Below, one piece after another: positions 33,833 through 46,005 of a stretch of 64,000 nt of DNA; the stretch's first letter is position 1; the number at the start of each line of letters is the position of its first letter. The DNA is from Fennellomyces sp. T-0311. Lineage: Eukaryota; Mucoromycota; Mucoromycetes; Mucorales; Lichtheimiaceae. A model generated the notes under the pieces. It searched no databases. It saw only the letters and a program-made list of their open reading frames with translations, and had not been told where the DNA came from. Location: contig JALLLT010000001.1 in the NCBI GenBank assembly GCA_025266875.1, positions 806,001 through 870,000 on the forward strand. Direction: 5' to 3'. The translations under genes and the position numbers were made by a program.

Positions 33833-35887
33833 ATGGGATTGTCACATATGGACTTAAGCTACCTTATCAAGTAAGATAAAATTCAAGAAATCGTAGGTAT
33901 CACAGTTGCAACAGCTTTGGTACTTTACGCTGCGTATTATGCTACTGCAAAGAAAGACGCCCTGCCTGAGGGGTTGAAGAAAATACCAACTCCAAAAGGT
34001 GGCCTTCCGTACTTTGGTAAGAATGCCCATGTCTTCATGTAAAAGGTCATCAGTAAGCTTAAGTAGCAACTGGTTCTCAAAGGTCATATATTTTCAGTAG
34101 ACGAGGAGCTTCCTGGCTTAAAGTTCGATGAGTGGCATCAGCAATGCGGTTTGTATGGGGTCATATGCTCTGCGCACACGAAGCTAAGCAGTCCATGTCT
34201 CATGTACTAGGTCCGATATTTCGAATCAACATGGGTGTCAAGTCATGGGTTATTATAAGTGACCGCCACATCGCGCACGATCTTCTCGCGAATAAAGGTG
34301 CAGTGACCGCAGAACGACCATTTCATTTTTTCATGATCAAATATTATGCCCTGAATGGAAGGTACTACTGCTATTTTTGGCATATTTAAGATTGATAGGA
34401 GGGTGCTTTTAGGGGCATGACATTCACAAGCCCGGATCAACGATGGAAGCGAAGCCGTGCAGCAGGTACCTGTATTATTCTCGAACCATCCACGAATATT
34501 TACGCATAAATGAGTACGTAGGACAGAGAGTTTTTCATGGAAAGGTGTCGAACAGCTAGCCGATATTATTGAATCTGAGGCGGATCGTGTTGTCGAACAA
34601 CTACAGCAAGATTCAACGCAAAACGGCAGTGTGAACATGGTCGAGCATGCGCAATTTATGTCACTCAATATTATTTTGAGGTTGTGTTTCGGAATACGCG
34701 CCAAATCTGTTAGTGATCCGCTGTTCAAGTCCTTGGTCTACACAGTCAATACCACAGTAAAGTTAGGTGCACCTGGAGCAGATTTGGGAACATTTTTGCC
34801 TGCATTATCAAAAATTATCGATATTGCTTTTCGAAAGGAGGACCAAATGATCGACTTCATCTATAAATGTCGCAACCCTCTGTTCCATCAACTAATTCAG
34901 GAAGCTCGTGACAAGGATATAGATTGTCTTACCAAATACCTTTATTCGATCAAGGAAAATAACGAATTTGAAGATGATGACATTCTGTTATTTTTAGGTA
35001 AATCTGTTCGCGCTTCTTTGCACCATACCTACTATACGTACTGACAAAAAATTAATATGATTGGCAGCTGACATGGTAAATGCAGGAGTGGACACAACGT
35101 CATCTACAGTTTCTTGGGGAATGGTTCTACTCTGTCATCACAAAGATCTGCAAGAAAGGCTTCACAAGGAAATGGATTCATTCATTATCAAGTATGGGCG
35201 ATTGCCGGTCTATGACGAAAGAGAGCACTTTCCTCTCTTACTTTCAGCTCAAAAAGAATGCCTACGCTACAAGCCATCGAATCATCTCGTCCTTCCGCAT
35301 GAGACTACGGAGGACTATACGTACTTGAAATGGCTTGCCAACAACAGGGATAATAGTAGTTAGCTCACATTTTATAGTGGCATACAAGGACTACTTCATC
35401 CCCAAAGGAACTGTTATCATGGCAAATACCTATTCGTTATGTCGTAACCCAAACGCCTATAATAGCCCAAAAGAGTTCAAACCGGAGCGATTTTTGGAAG
35501 ACCTAAGACCTTTGTCTATTTCAATTAAAGCGCCCGCTGAGAGCAGAGAAAATTATATGTTTGGCTGGGGAAGGTAAAGCCTACAAATCTGGTATATAGA
35601 ATGACTTCTCCATTATGCTAATACTGTGGTTGAGGAGGCAATGCCCCGGTGTTCATTTGGTAGGTTGATCCAAGTTATAGAATGTATTTATAGTTTTTTT
35701 ATAGGCTGAAGTTGAATTGTTTAATGTATGGGTTCGGATTCTCGCAACCATGACAACTGAGCCAGGATTGGATGAAAACGGACGTCCAGTATACCCGAAT
35801 TTAATTGGTATTCGTGACACTGGCCTCAATGTTGTACCACTCGAGTCTCAGCTTCGGTTCATCAAGCGGCCTGTTCGTCTGCTTTAA
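33833..35887 (+). pseudogene. cytochrome P450 array copy B, inactivated
   Basis: Nine ancestral exons can be traced (33833-34016, 34083-34148, 34211-34361, 34413-34465, 34527-34997, 35068-35316, 35378-35573, 35635-35659, 35705-35887) with I-helix NAGVDTTS, K-helix KECLRY and haem loop FGWGRRQCPG all intact. Two lesions break it. An in-frame TAA at 33872-33874 truncates the product after 13 residues, and no ATG follows before the membrane helix. At 35317 the exon 6 donor reads ATACGT instead of GTACGT; exon 6 is 249 bases in all four copies, so the ancestral donor position is certain. No indels are present, so loss looks recent. A first intron removing the stop would be under 30 nt, too short for splicing. 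Some truncated transcript is still possible. Confidence 0.82.
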
Positions 35888-36845
35888 AGGATACTTACAG
35901 TACATGCGTTTCATTAAGATAAAGCACGTTAAAAAAGAGTTATATGTAGAGGACATTGGAAGTAGTATACAGTTAATGGCATATAACCGGAAGTAAAGAG
36001 GAAAAACTACTAGTATGGAAGCGTAAGCGCTATTCAACGAGAGCCATTACACAGCTCGTATACCCAGTGGTAGTGATGAATAGCTTTTACTAGTAACCGC
36101 AGTTAGTAATTGATGTGTGATAACTTATGATTTTACTGTCCGATTTTAAAAAGTCGTTGGTTATCGTATGTGACGCATTATGCAGTTAAATAGAGAATAT
36201 TACTAAACAATTACGTAGAGACGTTCACCTACATAACGACCTTAGCTTCCGCGCTCGCAGTTTTCTTTTTTATGCCCAATAATCAATACTGATGCATATC
36301 GTGCAAGCATCCAATGATATGTATGCCAAAGTATCACTGAACCACAAAACTTGAGATGTCTGTTACTTACAAGAAAGAGCAATTTGTAGTGATTATTCAA
36401 AAACTAAGCTTACTTGTAATTTTTACTACTGTTATCTATGTATATTTGTCCAATAATCCAAATTAGTAACTTTAAACACTAAACTCTAGGATAGCATGTA
36501 GCACATGATGCTTCTCGTGGTACTAATTTGCATTCTGGCGAGTATTGTACGTATGTAACGATTTAGAAGCAAGAGGCGCAGGAATAATAACGATGCCCAC
36601 TCGTTAAAACCTAATACTGACAACGCTTACAAGCAAGTACTATATTACAGTACTCTGATTGGTAGACATTTAGAGTTTGATGGACGTAGGTGATCGTTAA
36701 ATAATTTGCAGAATTGCTATATTATGTAATATTTGCTTTACGATCATTCGTAAAGCTATAATTTGCCATCAAATATTACGAAACTTGTTCTTCAAGACTT
36801 GCTTCGAACCGACGTAAAAATACCAGTTATTTCACCACTTCGATC
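35888..36845. other. intergenic between P450 copies B and C
   Basis: AT-rich 958-bp spacer, nothing recognisable. It should contain the promoter of copy C. Confidence 0.45.
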
Positions 36846-38923
36846 ATGTCAAGCAGTCTTCCAGGATATAGTCAAATATCCAAGCGCATCGTTACTATCA
36901 GCACGATAACAGGTTTATCACTTTCGCTTTTGTACTTCACTATCAGGAAATCATGGAAAGAATCATTCGCTGTGCGGTTTAACCCAGTGCCATCGCCAAG
37001 AGGAGCCTTGCCATATTTTGGTATGCCCTTCTTTTTAGTATTCTGGGATTGCTAATGTCGCTATGATGCACACGGATAGGTCACTTCCTGTATTTAAATA
37101 AGAGTGCTCCTGCTCTGAAAGTCCACGAATGGCATAAGAAATATGGTTTGTCATTTAATATTTAGTAGCCATGCATCTGATTATTATATTATGCACGTAT
37201 GTAACCAAGATACTATCTACAGGACCGATTATTTGTGTACATCTCGGCGTAGTGCCTTGGGTTATTCTAAGTGACCGTCGTATTGCGCATGATCTCCTGG
37301 TGAGGCTTGGCACCATAACTGGCGATCGCCCACCTAGTGTCTTCTCTTGTCAGCATCACGGAGTTAACGGCTAGTAAGGTTCTTCTATTTACCTCCTTAG
37401 TCGACTTCCAAGTCTTATAAAGATATTTTAGTAAAGGTATGGCATTCTGTAAGCCAGATAAGCAATGGAAAAGAAGCCGTGCAGAAGGTATAAGTACACT
37501 GCCAATTTCTAGCTTGTGGCGACTTACGATACCATCCTACGCATGACCAGCGCAAGCTATCCTTTCGCAGAAATCTGTGATGAGACTTGCCGATAGGATA
37601 GCCGCAGAATCCTCCAGGCTTGTCGACTTTCTACTAGCCGATTCAAGTAAAGAAAACGGTATAGAGGTACTGAAATATATGCAGTTCATGCCATTATCTG
37701 TTATTCTGGAAGCTTGCTTCGGGACTCGGTCAGAATCTTTGGATGATCCAGTGATTCGCGCCTGGCTCCACATTACCAACGAGACACTACTACTAAGTTC
37801 ACCGACAAACAGTATAGACGCGTTTTTCCCAGTACTTGGAAGATTATACGATGTCTTCATCGGTAAAAGGGCACGAATGACCGAGTTCACCAACACGCGT
37901 GACCCATTTATGCGTAAAGCGATCAAAGATGCGCTTGATGGTGACGTTGACTGCTTTGTCAAACACCTGTATGCGACAAAAGATGAAAATGAGTTTGATG
38001 ACGATGATATCCTCGTGATTTTAGGTAATTATACTTCAAAAAAGAATAACAAAATTTGCTTAACCCGCTCATAATGATGCATAGCCGACATAGTGAACGC
38101 TTCATCTGATACTGTCGCTGTGACACTTTCATGGGGGTTTTCAATTCTATGCCATCATAAAGAAACCCAAATCAAACTTCACAAGGAAATCGATGCATTC
38201 ATCAACACGTACAATCGTCTGCCATTGTTTGAGGAACGAGATCACTTTCCGTTCTTACTTTCCGTACAAAAGGAATGTATACGCTACAGACCGACTAATC
38301 ATTTTGGAATACCTCACGTGACAACTGAGGATGGTAAAATGCGTGAATTTATTTTAATGTTATATGTTATGTACTAATTAGATATATTTTAGCTGTTTGC
38401 AATGGCTATTTTATCCCCAAAAATACAGTTATCATGACAAACACGTACTCTTTGACCCGTAATGATACTGTTTACGACAATCCAGATCAGTTCTTACCTG
38501 AGCGGTATCTAGATGATATGAGGCAGATGACGGCTTCTGTCAATGCAAAAGGTGAACATCGAGAACAATATATGTTTGGTTGGGGAAGGTAAGTTGCCAT
38601 AGTGAACGCATGAATGATTGAAGAAGTTTTCTTTAACGTTTTGCTTTCTATGTAGGCGCACCTGCCCTGGTGTTCTACTGGTATGTAGAGTTTAATTAAC
38701 AGTATGCCGATCATAAACTTTATCTGAATATAAATTAAAGGCTGAAGTCGAGCTCTTTACTATGTGGATCCGCGTCTTAGCAACAACTACCATTGGGCCT
38801 GCCGTAGATGAGCATGGAGAGCCGGTGTATCCGAATTTGAACATGCTGCATGATCAAGGCCTTGCAGTTGCACCTGGTGACGCATACCTTCGGTTCATCA
38901 AGCGCCCGAATAGTCTCGTCTAA
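36846..38923 (+). CDS. cytochrome P450 monooxygenase, array copy C
   Basis: Nine exons (36846-37020, 37080-37145, 37223-37373, 37432-37487, 37551-38024, 38085-38333, 38393-38588, 38656-38680, 38741-38923) give 524 residues with all phases closing. N-terminal membrane helix at residues 17-33 (TISTITGLSLSLLYFTI). K-helix KECIRY and haem loop FGWGRRTCPG are intact. The I-helix reads NASSDTVA, so the usual glycine before the acid-alcohol pair is serine, while the Asp-Thr pair remains. The haem loop is split by an intron after GWGR, shared with copy B but absent in A and D, so C and B are the closer pair. Expected activity as other microsomal P450s; substrate unknown. Confidence 0.92.
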
Positions 38924-41334
38924 TAGACTCGATTAAATTGGATAGCTTGACAGAACATGTCATGCAATATAATCTATTGAACCTTCGTATATGTATATGA
39001 TTTATCCCTACCATTATATCCATCTTTAAGCAAACCCGTACGTTTACACGATAAATAAGAATAAAACGCATGATTTCTGCATGAAGAGAACAAAGATTAA
39101 TCTACACTCTACTGTGGCATATATATCTATAATCCCCCACGGTCATACTGGGTAAAAAAAGTTAGATCTTCATGCTTCTGCAGGGTCATGACATATAATT
39201 TTTCTCAGACCCCTTATTCTAAAGCCTTGTGAGTACACTATATGAAGTAATACCACCATGTACTATACTGTAATCTAGATCCCTGCTGTAAGTACATCCA
39301 TGTGAGGAGGGGCTCGCTTGTCTGTTAGCTCCCTCCGTGCTGAACGGAACAGTACATATATATACGGAAGCATCGTGGCTTTGAGATAACCGAGCTGCTT
39401 GAGGAGGCAGTTATAATTCAGACATTGCCTTTCACTCGCCCATCATCAATATAGCTTTAGTAGCAGGATGAGTTACCAGACCCCTCTTCAACATTGGTCT
39501 TTTCGACTTCTGAATTCATAACTTTATTTCGTTTTTGGATCTCATTCCAGTGAGAGTAGCTCCAAGCCATGGCAATATGCCATCAACTACGATAGCGCAC
39601 AATTGACATACCACGCCCAGTATTGTCATTGATAACAGAAGCTCTCTCGGCATAGCTTATATTAATGGAGATATGCTGGTGAAAGAAAGGGGCTCATCCT
39701 CAGGTCACGCTAATTCCTGTTGATTCTATCGGACTACTATCCTGGTGGATTGCAAGATATTCTATGGACTCTTCTGCTGCGACTGATTCAGGAGAGGCCA
39801 TCAATAGCAGTACTCGTTACAATATCAGCATAGAGATAAACCCGTGTCATCGGATATCCAAAATACGTGGGAGGTATCCCAATGCATAGATGTCTTAATT
39901 GCATTCAGACCCGGTGTTACAGTAGATTTTGGATGTGGGAGAGCTCATCATTTAATCTCAAGAACTCATGAGTGATTACGTTAGTATGACCTCTGCAATG
40001 GTAAGGCACGCGGACTATGTATGACTCGTTGATAGCGCGGTTGACAACCGGTCGTATCTAATTTATTGTTAAAGCGGGAAATGGTCAACGTGTTCATTTT
40101 GTTTATTTTTACTTCTAAACAGGTGGAACGGCGCGCTGACAATCAAATCTTACCGAATTACCCAGATTTGGATAACCAGTGAAATGACAATGGTTAGGTT
40201 GGTGCCACGTTCCAGATTTAGGTGACACTGTAAAACTTGAACCTCGGCGCGCGTCCTCGCTGCACTTATACTGTATACCCCTTTGTTTAATATCCGTCGG
40301 GTGCAAAAGTCACCACGGAAAGATCATGTCCATCGTTTCTCAGTCTTAGGGGAAGGGAGCAACTTACTGCTGTTATTCTGGGCTGCTATTGCTCTATGTG
40401 AAAATCTATGGGTGTACGAATTGCCGGAGATATGCAGGCATGACAGTTGCAATGACTTTGATATTAAATTAAATTACAGTAGATCTATGACGAAAGTACA
40501 CGTTGTACATATAAAAGCTGCACGTTCCATACCATCACAGCCACGTACCCCATATCTTGATATCCAGGGCCAAAAGTACAGACCATGTCAGACACAGTGA
40601 AAGTCGTTTAACACACATCAAATGACGCTTGACATTTTTAGGAGTATGCTCTTTGTGCAACTTATGCGTAGTAGGAGATTAAAACAAGGTGAAGATCCAA
40701 AATGCTGTAATCTACAGGAGACGGATGACCCTCGTGCACTCCAAGTCCGCTTTGACAAACACTCCTACAAAGATAACAATCCGAAGGTCAGATATGTTTG
40801 TACCAGAAAGGTTTCTCCCTGATTCTCCTAGGGTCTCAGTCTCCTATTACGAGCAGTAGATAGAACTCAAAAGCTTAAATAAAAGGGCCACTGCTCGCAC
40901 ACACTTTCGATCTTGGATTAAAAACACAGAAACCCCGATCGATAATTCATCCGTACAATTCATTTACGCAAACGGCTCGAACCTCATATTTAACGGTTAT
41001 CGTCGACCCCCCTTTTTTCTGCGATCTCTTCTCATAACACAAACCCCAGTTGAGCAATAGCCAACGTTCCCAATACAGTACTTTCTTTTATCAGAATAGC
41101 AGAAAGTTAGGTCGCAAACTTGTTAAAGTCAAAAAGCAAGTATGATGGGTGTTCCCGCCGCATGATATGCGGTAACTCGACGTGGGGCCTGTGGTACTTA
41201 TGTCGGAGCGTTGTATAGTGTTGGCCAAGATAACCCCAGATTCATGTGCCGAAGCTAGAGTTGCCGTTGTGAAAAGACATTTGCGAGAAAACGAACCCTT
41301 TCTTCTCTTTCTTATTATATCTCCATTCATTTAC
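38924..41334. other. intergenic between P450 copies C and D
   Basis: A 2.4-kb spacer, the longest inside the array. Frames at 40283-40822 and 41182-41334 show no homology; the latter is simply open upstream of the copy D start. No P450 remnant was recognised, so there is no visible fifth copy. Confidence 0.45.
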
Positions 41335-43400
41335 ATGATTTTCACCAACAACAAAAAAACAAACGACCTTTTGGCCGCTACACCTGTTACTGCCGCCGCG
41401 GCCCTCGTTGCCTATGGGGTTTACACAGCTTACCGCTCACGCCAACAGCGAAAGGCTATTGAGATGGGTTTCAAAGAAATCCCCACACCCAAAGGAGCCG
41501 TTCCCTATCTCGGTATGTTAGTAAATATGCTATTGCTGAGATTTTCTATCTTCTCTAGCATAACAGCAGGTTATCATACCATCAGATCATTGCTGACAGT
41601 TATAACATATAGGCCATTTGCCCCTTCTCGCCGAACTACCCGCCATCAAAATTACCGAGTGGCAAAAGGAACTAGGTAAGCATAAATCCTTAGTACAATT
41701 CATATGTGTGTGAAACATAAGCATGACACAAAAAGCGAATAGGCCCCATCGTCCGTATTCATATGGGACAAAAGCCCTGGATTGTTATTAGTGATCCTTT
41801 CCTTGCGCACGAAATCTTCATGACCAACGGTGCCTCCACTTCTGGCCGCCCTTTCCAAATTTACAGTGGCAAGCACCATTCGATTAATCAAAGGTAACAC
41901 AGGTCAATTCTTAGAAACAAGAACGAGGTAATCTCATGCCTTTGTGTTACAGAGGCGTCGCTTTCCCTAATCCAGACAAACGTTGGAAAAAGACACGGAC
42001 CGCAGGTAAGCACTCCCATTCCATCCAATGCACTGGCGCACGGGTAACCTAAAGATACACAAATCATGACTAATAATATTTTTAGCTCTTGATGTTCTAG
42101 CACCAAAGAATGTTGCCAAATTTGGTCCTATTCTTGAACGTGAAGCTGACTTTATCGTCGACCATTTGCTCAAGGTGACAGAGGAAAAGGGTAGCATTGA
42201 TGTCGTTAAGCCACTTCAATTCGCTACGATGAACTTTTTGTTCGTAACATGTCTTGGTATGCGTGCTACTAGCGTCAATGATCCATTGTTCGTTGATGTT
42301 GTCAATGTCATTGACAAGAACATGAAAATGTGCGGTGTTGCCGAAGATACCGCTTGGTTTTTGCCTATCCTTTCCGTCCTCGATTTTATTCTTCGTAAGG
42401 AAGTTAAGCAAAAGGCGTTCATCAAGGAAAAGCGTGATCCACTGTTCCGACGATTGATCCAAGAATCTTTGGACAGTGGCAAGGATTCCTTGGTCAAGTC
42501 TCTCTATGCTCTCAAGGATGAGTCTGGATTGTTGGATGATGACGGTATTATGGTCACTATCAGTAAGTTTTTACTTGCATAACTTTTTACAATAATGAAC
42601 TAAAAACAACTTATCTATATGAATCTATAGATGAGTTGATTGGCGCTGGTGGTGATACTACATCTGGAACGCTTGCCTGGACCTTTAACATTTTGTCTCA
42701 TCATCCTGAAGTCCAAGCTGAAATCATTCGCGAGCTCGATGCGTTTATTTCTGAGCACAAGCGTGTTCCTAAGTTTAGCGAACGCGAAAACTTCCCCTAT
42801 TTGATCTCTGTCCAGAAAGAATGCATGCGTTTCCGTCCACCAACCCACTTTGGTTTGCTCCACGAAGCACAAGAGGATGGTAAATTTACGCATTACTTTT
42901 ACAGTAGTTGCACGGATTTATTAATCTTTTTTGTGTACAGTTCAATGCCGAGGTTACTTTATTCCCAAGGGAAGTGTCCTGGTATGCAACATGTATGCCG
43001 CTCACAAGGATCCCAATGTATACCCCGAGCCTGAGAAGTTCGTGCCTACGCGGTTCCTCAACAATATTAAGACTATGTCTGCCGCAGCTAACTCTGGTAT
43101 CGAGTCGCGAGACCATTACAACTTTGGTTGGGGTAGACGTATTTGCCCCGGTATCCATTTGGTACGCCGGTTGTGCTGTCTGTTAGATTTGATATCTCAC
43201 ACAATGTTTAATTATAGGCTGAAGTCGAAATGTTCAACGTCCTTACCCGGGTTTTTGCTTATGCTACTGTAGAGCCCCGTTTGAATGAAAAGGGTGAACC
43301 TCAGCTGCCTGATCTCGACAGCTGGCATGATGCTGGCCTTACGATGCCTCCTGCCGATACCACACATCGCTTTATCAAGCGTAGCACTTCTTTACTTTAA
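41335..43400 (+). CDS. cytochrome P450 monooxygenase, array copy D
   Basis: Eight exons (41335-41512, 41613-41675, 41743-41893, 41953-42005, 42086-42562, 42631-42879, 42941-43161, 43218-43400) give 524 residues. Exon lengths equal those of copy A except for one extra codon in exon 5. Membrane helix at residues 15-32 (TPVTAAAALVAYGVYTAY). I-helix GAGGDTTS, K-helix KECMRF, haem loop FGWGRRICPG. The start at 41335 was chosen because exon 1 then has the same 178 bases as copy A; an upstream in-frame start at 41182 would add 51 residues of unlike sequence. Converges with the DNA polymerase X gene, 181 bp apart. Closest relative in the window is copy A. Confidence 0.94.
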
Positions 43401-43581
43401 ACGTTCTTTTTTGTTCTTTTACTTATACATGTTTAACTTATGATCATATCAACGATTGAAAAGTAGCTGCGCTACCTTTTCTTTATATATAATAATATAA
43501 ACCCAAACGGATTTCAAAACTTCCACTCAAGTTCAATCGCACATTCATCGCGGAAAAACGCCACGTTCCACGACTTTATTC

Positions 43582-45431
43582 TTAGCTGTTACGCATATTT
43601 GGCTCAATGTAAGGAATACCGAGGAGCCGAAATGCATGCTCTTCTGATTCGATTTTCAGTTGCTTTCCAGTAGCCTCCTCAAAAATACCATGTGCTTTTA
43701 CAGAAAGACCCTTTTCCTGCTCTGCATATTAACTAATGCACGTACTCCATATTAAACGAAGCTGGTGGAGATCACTGACCTTCTTTGCGTAGTCTCTTAG
43801 ATCACGCTCAAATTGACGTGATCCTGTCCATGCCAGTACCGCAGCGGGATATTCTGCCTTTGATGCCACAACAAAGTCCACTTGCCGAAGCACTTTTTTG
43901 GAAGGCTGAAGAAATGCCGTAAAGCACTACTTTTATATTAGCATCAAGCCTTCTTACTATGGGTCTATGGAGGCTTGCTTACCGTGTCCAACTTATCCAT
44001 ATCAGCACCGCCAGTAGTAAGACGTTTTCCGTGATAATTGGTGGACTTGTCCGAAAGAAGAAAGCGATGCTTCACATGACCTAATTAGATGAATTATTTA
44101 GATCATTAGTTTAGTACCACTGTATGGATTGTAAAATACCTCTCTCTTCCATATGCTCGATAATCCTTGTCAGCAAATTGTCATGATTGTGCTTCAGATT
44201 GCCACAAGAAATAATAATATCAAGGTCGCCACAGTATTTCTTGCCGCGTCTATCCCGTTATTAATCAACCGGAAGCTATTGCAAATTTTCAATGCAAGCA
44301 GACTACCTGTAACCGCCCACCGGCATGGCGAAGGCATCTCGGTCGACATACACAATTTCCTTTTTAATAACCTCAATTACTTCCTTGGCATCTTCACGGT
44401 TCATGCTATATTTATTCAGAGTTTGATATGCACATTTGAAAGATGTATATGAGATTGAGAACTTACGGCTGGCCCAATTCAGGCAGGAGCTCAATAGCAA
44501 GCTTCATTGAAGCTGTTAATCTGGCATGACGTCGCACCTCGTCAAGTGTACGGTAGCCTTGGTCCCACCACATATGCGCCGTCGATGGTCCGACACCTAT
44601 CGAGCATTAATCAAAGATAGTAACAGACGATAAGTTCATTACCAAACACTTTGCAAAAGTGATCCAATGTTCGAAATTTGCTGTCGGAAAGTAGCGCTGC
44701 AGCAACAGGAATTGTGCCTTTTGCAAGGTAAATTCCGATATGCTCGCCTATTTTCTTTCCAATACCTTTTCTTCTGTGTTACCAATTTTTTCTTATTTGT
44801 AAGTTTGCTTTACCCGTGATCCGAGTTGCTTCACTGACAGATCGTATACTATGTGGATATGCCTATTTGATTCGATTTATTAGTTAACGCTACGAAATCA
44901 TATTTATAATAGAACCTTGATGGCGGCTACCGCACGTCGGTAAGCTAAAGATCGCCCTTGACTCATGTCAATGAGGCGTCTCTGCTTTTCTAGTAGCCGT
45001 AGCAGAGAGACGAGCCTCTTGTTTCGGTAGGGTTCCAATGGTGTCTCCCGTAGACAAGTATATCTCGTATTCTTGAACCCAGACGGAAGTTGCGTTGCTT
45101 TTACGTAATGTCTTAAGTACAAGTGAAACATGTACGGACTTGCTCTATATTACCTCCACTGCCGGAACTTTTACCTTTGCTACGTACGTATACGTAAAGT
45201 CGTTAATGGCCAAAGATTTATTATATGTTAAACCTACTTGGTATCCCTGTCATCTGGCGGTAACGTATCCGGAGCCCGGTTAGCAAAATGTCGATATAGA
45301 ATCCCGTCTTCTCTCTGGGATTGCAAATTATCGTCCTGTTTGAGACTTGCCGACCCGTTGTCATTACGGCGTGGTACAATAATCTTGTATTTGTCCATAG
45401 GAACCTTAGTTTGTGTGTTTACACTACGCAT
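43582..45431 (-). CDS. POL4: family X DNA polymerase (Pol IV / lambda-like)
   Basis: Gap-filling polymerase of base-excision repair and non-homologous end joining. Reading down the minus strand: Ser/Asp-rich N-terminus (45431-45236), an 8-kDa-type helical region (TCLRETPLEPYRNKRL, SQGRSLAYRRAVAAIK, 45075-44910), helix-hairpin-helix ITGIGKKIGEHI, VFGVGPSTAHMWW, and the palm: MPVGGYRRGKKYCGDLDIII with the DxD metal pair, RQVDFVVA with the third Asp, LAWTGSRQFERDLR, and the terminal HAFRLLGIPYIEPNMR. All family motifs are present, so it should be active. Most exon joins close in phase; the link from the first ORF to the 8-kDa domain (about 45050-45240) is unresolved, so the N-terminus is uncertain. 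No BRCT domain is visible. Confidence 0.85.
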
Positions 45432-46005
45432 ATAGTCAATATAAAGATAATAGCAAAAAAAAAGGATTGACCAATTTCAACCATTCTTTCAGCCATTCGA
45501 TACCGACGACAGGTACCTAACATGTGCTTTAACGTCCTTTATTTCACACCTCGTCCTACCCTATACCTGGTGATTCAACAAGTGTCTCTTAGTGCGACTA
45601 GCTGATGTCAAGATGGTCAGAACAATGTGGGCATCCGCTTGATTCTGGCAGCACACGCCACCTGTGACCTTCAGGTCAGTGGAGGAAGCCAAACACGACA
45701 GCAAGTTCTTCGAAAACACGTACCGAGTCTCTCCAGATCCTTCTTCGCCTGTTCAAGCTTGTAAGGATCCATCTTAAGCGGGATAAAGGAAGCTTTTAGC
45801 CCGGATAGCAGAGGCTTCGACATCGAGCGACTAGGCAGGGAAAGGGAGTGAGAATTTATTCAACAGGGGTTGATGCTATTTATCACGGATAATACAAAGC
45901 TGTTTTGTTTATTCGGTAACAAATACTTTTTTTCAGGAAAGAGGGTGTGTATATATAGAAAGAAGAAAAGAAAAGAAAGATAAAAGATATAACAGAAGGA
46001 ACTTA
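45432..46005. other. intergenic; isolated exon-like ORF on the minus strand
   Basis: Between the polymerase X start and the broken KH gene. On the minus strand, at about 45818-45720, a frame beginning MSKPLLSGLKASFIP and continuing KMDPYKLEQAKKDLERL is followed by a good GTACGT donor, but no matching downstream exon was found. It could be the 5' end of a lost or very small gene; I do not recognise it. Confidence 0.3.

Noticed and set aside
33871..33896. A very short intron removing the stop codon of P450 copy B
   Set aside because: The candidate GTAAG...AG segments are 17 and 26 nt, shorter than any other intron in the window, and both leave the wrong frame.
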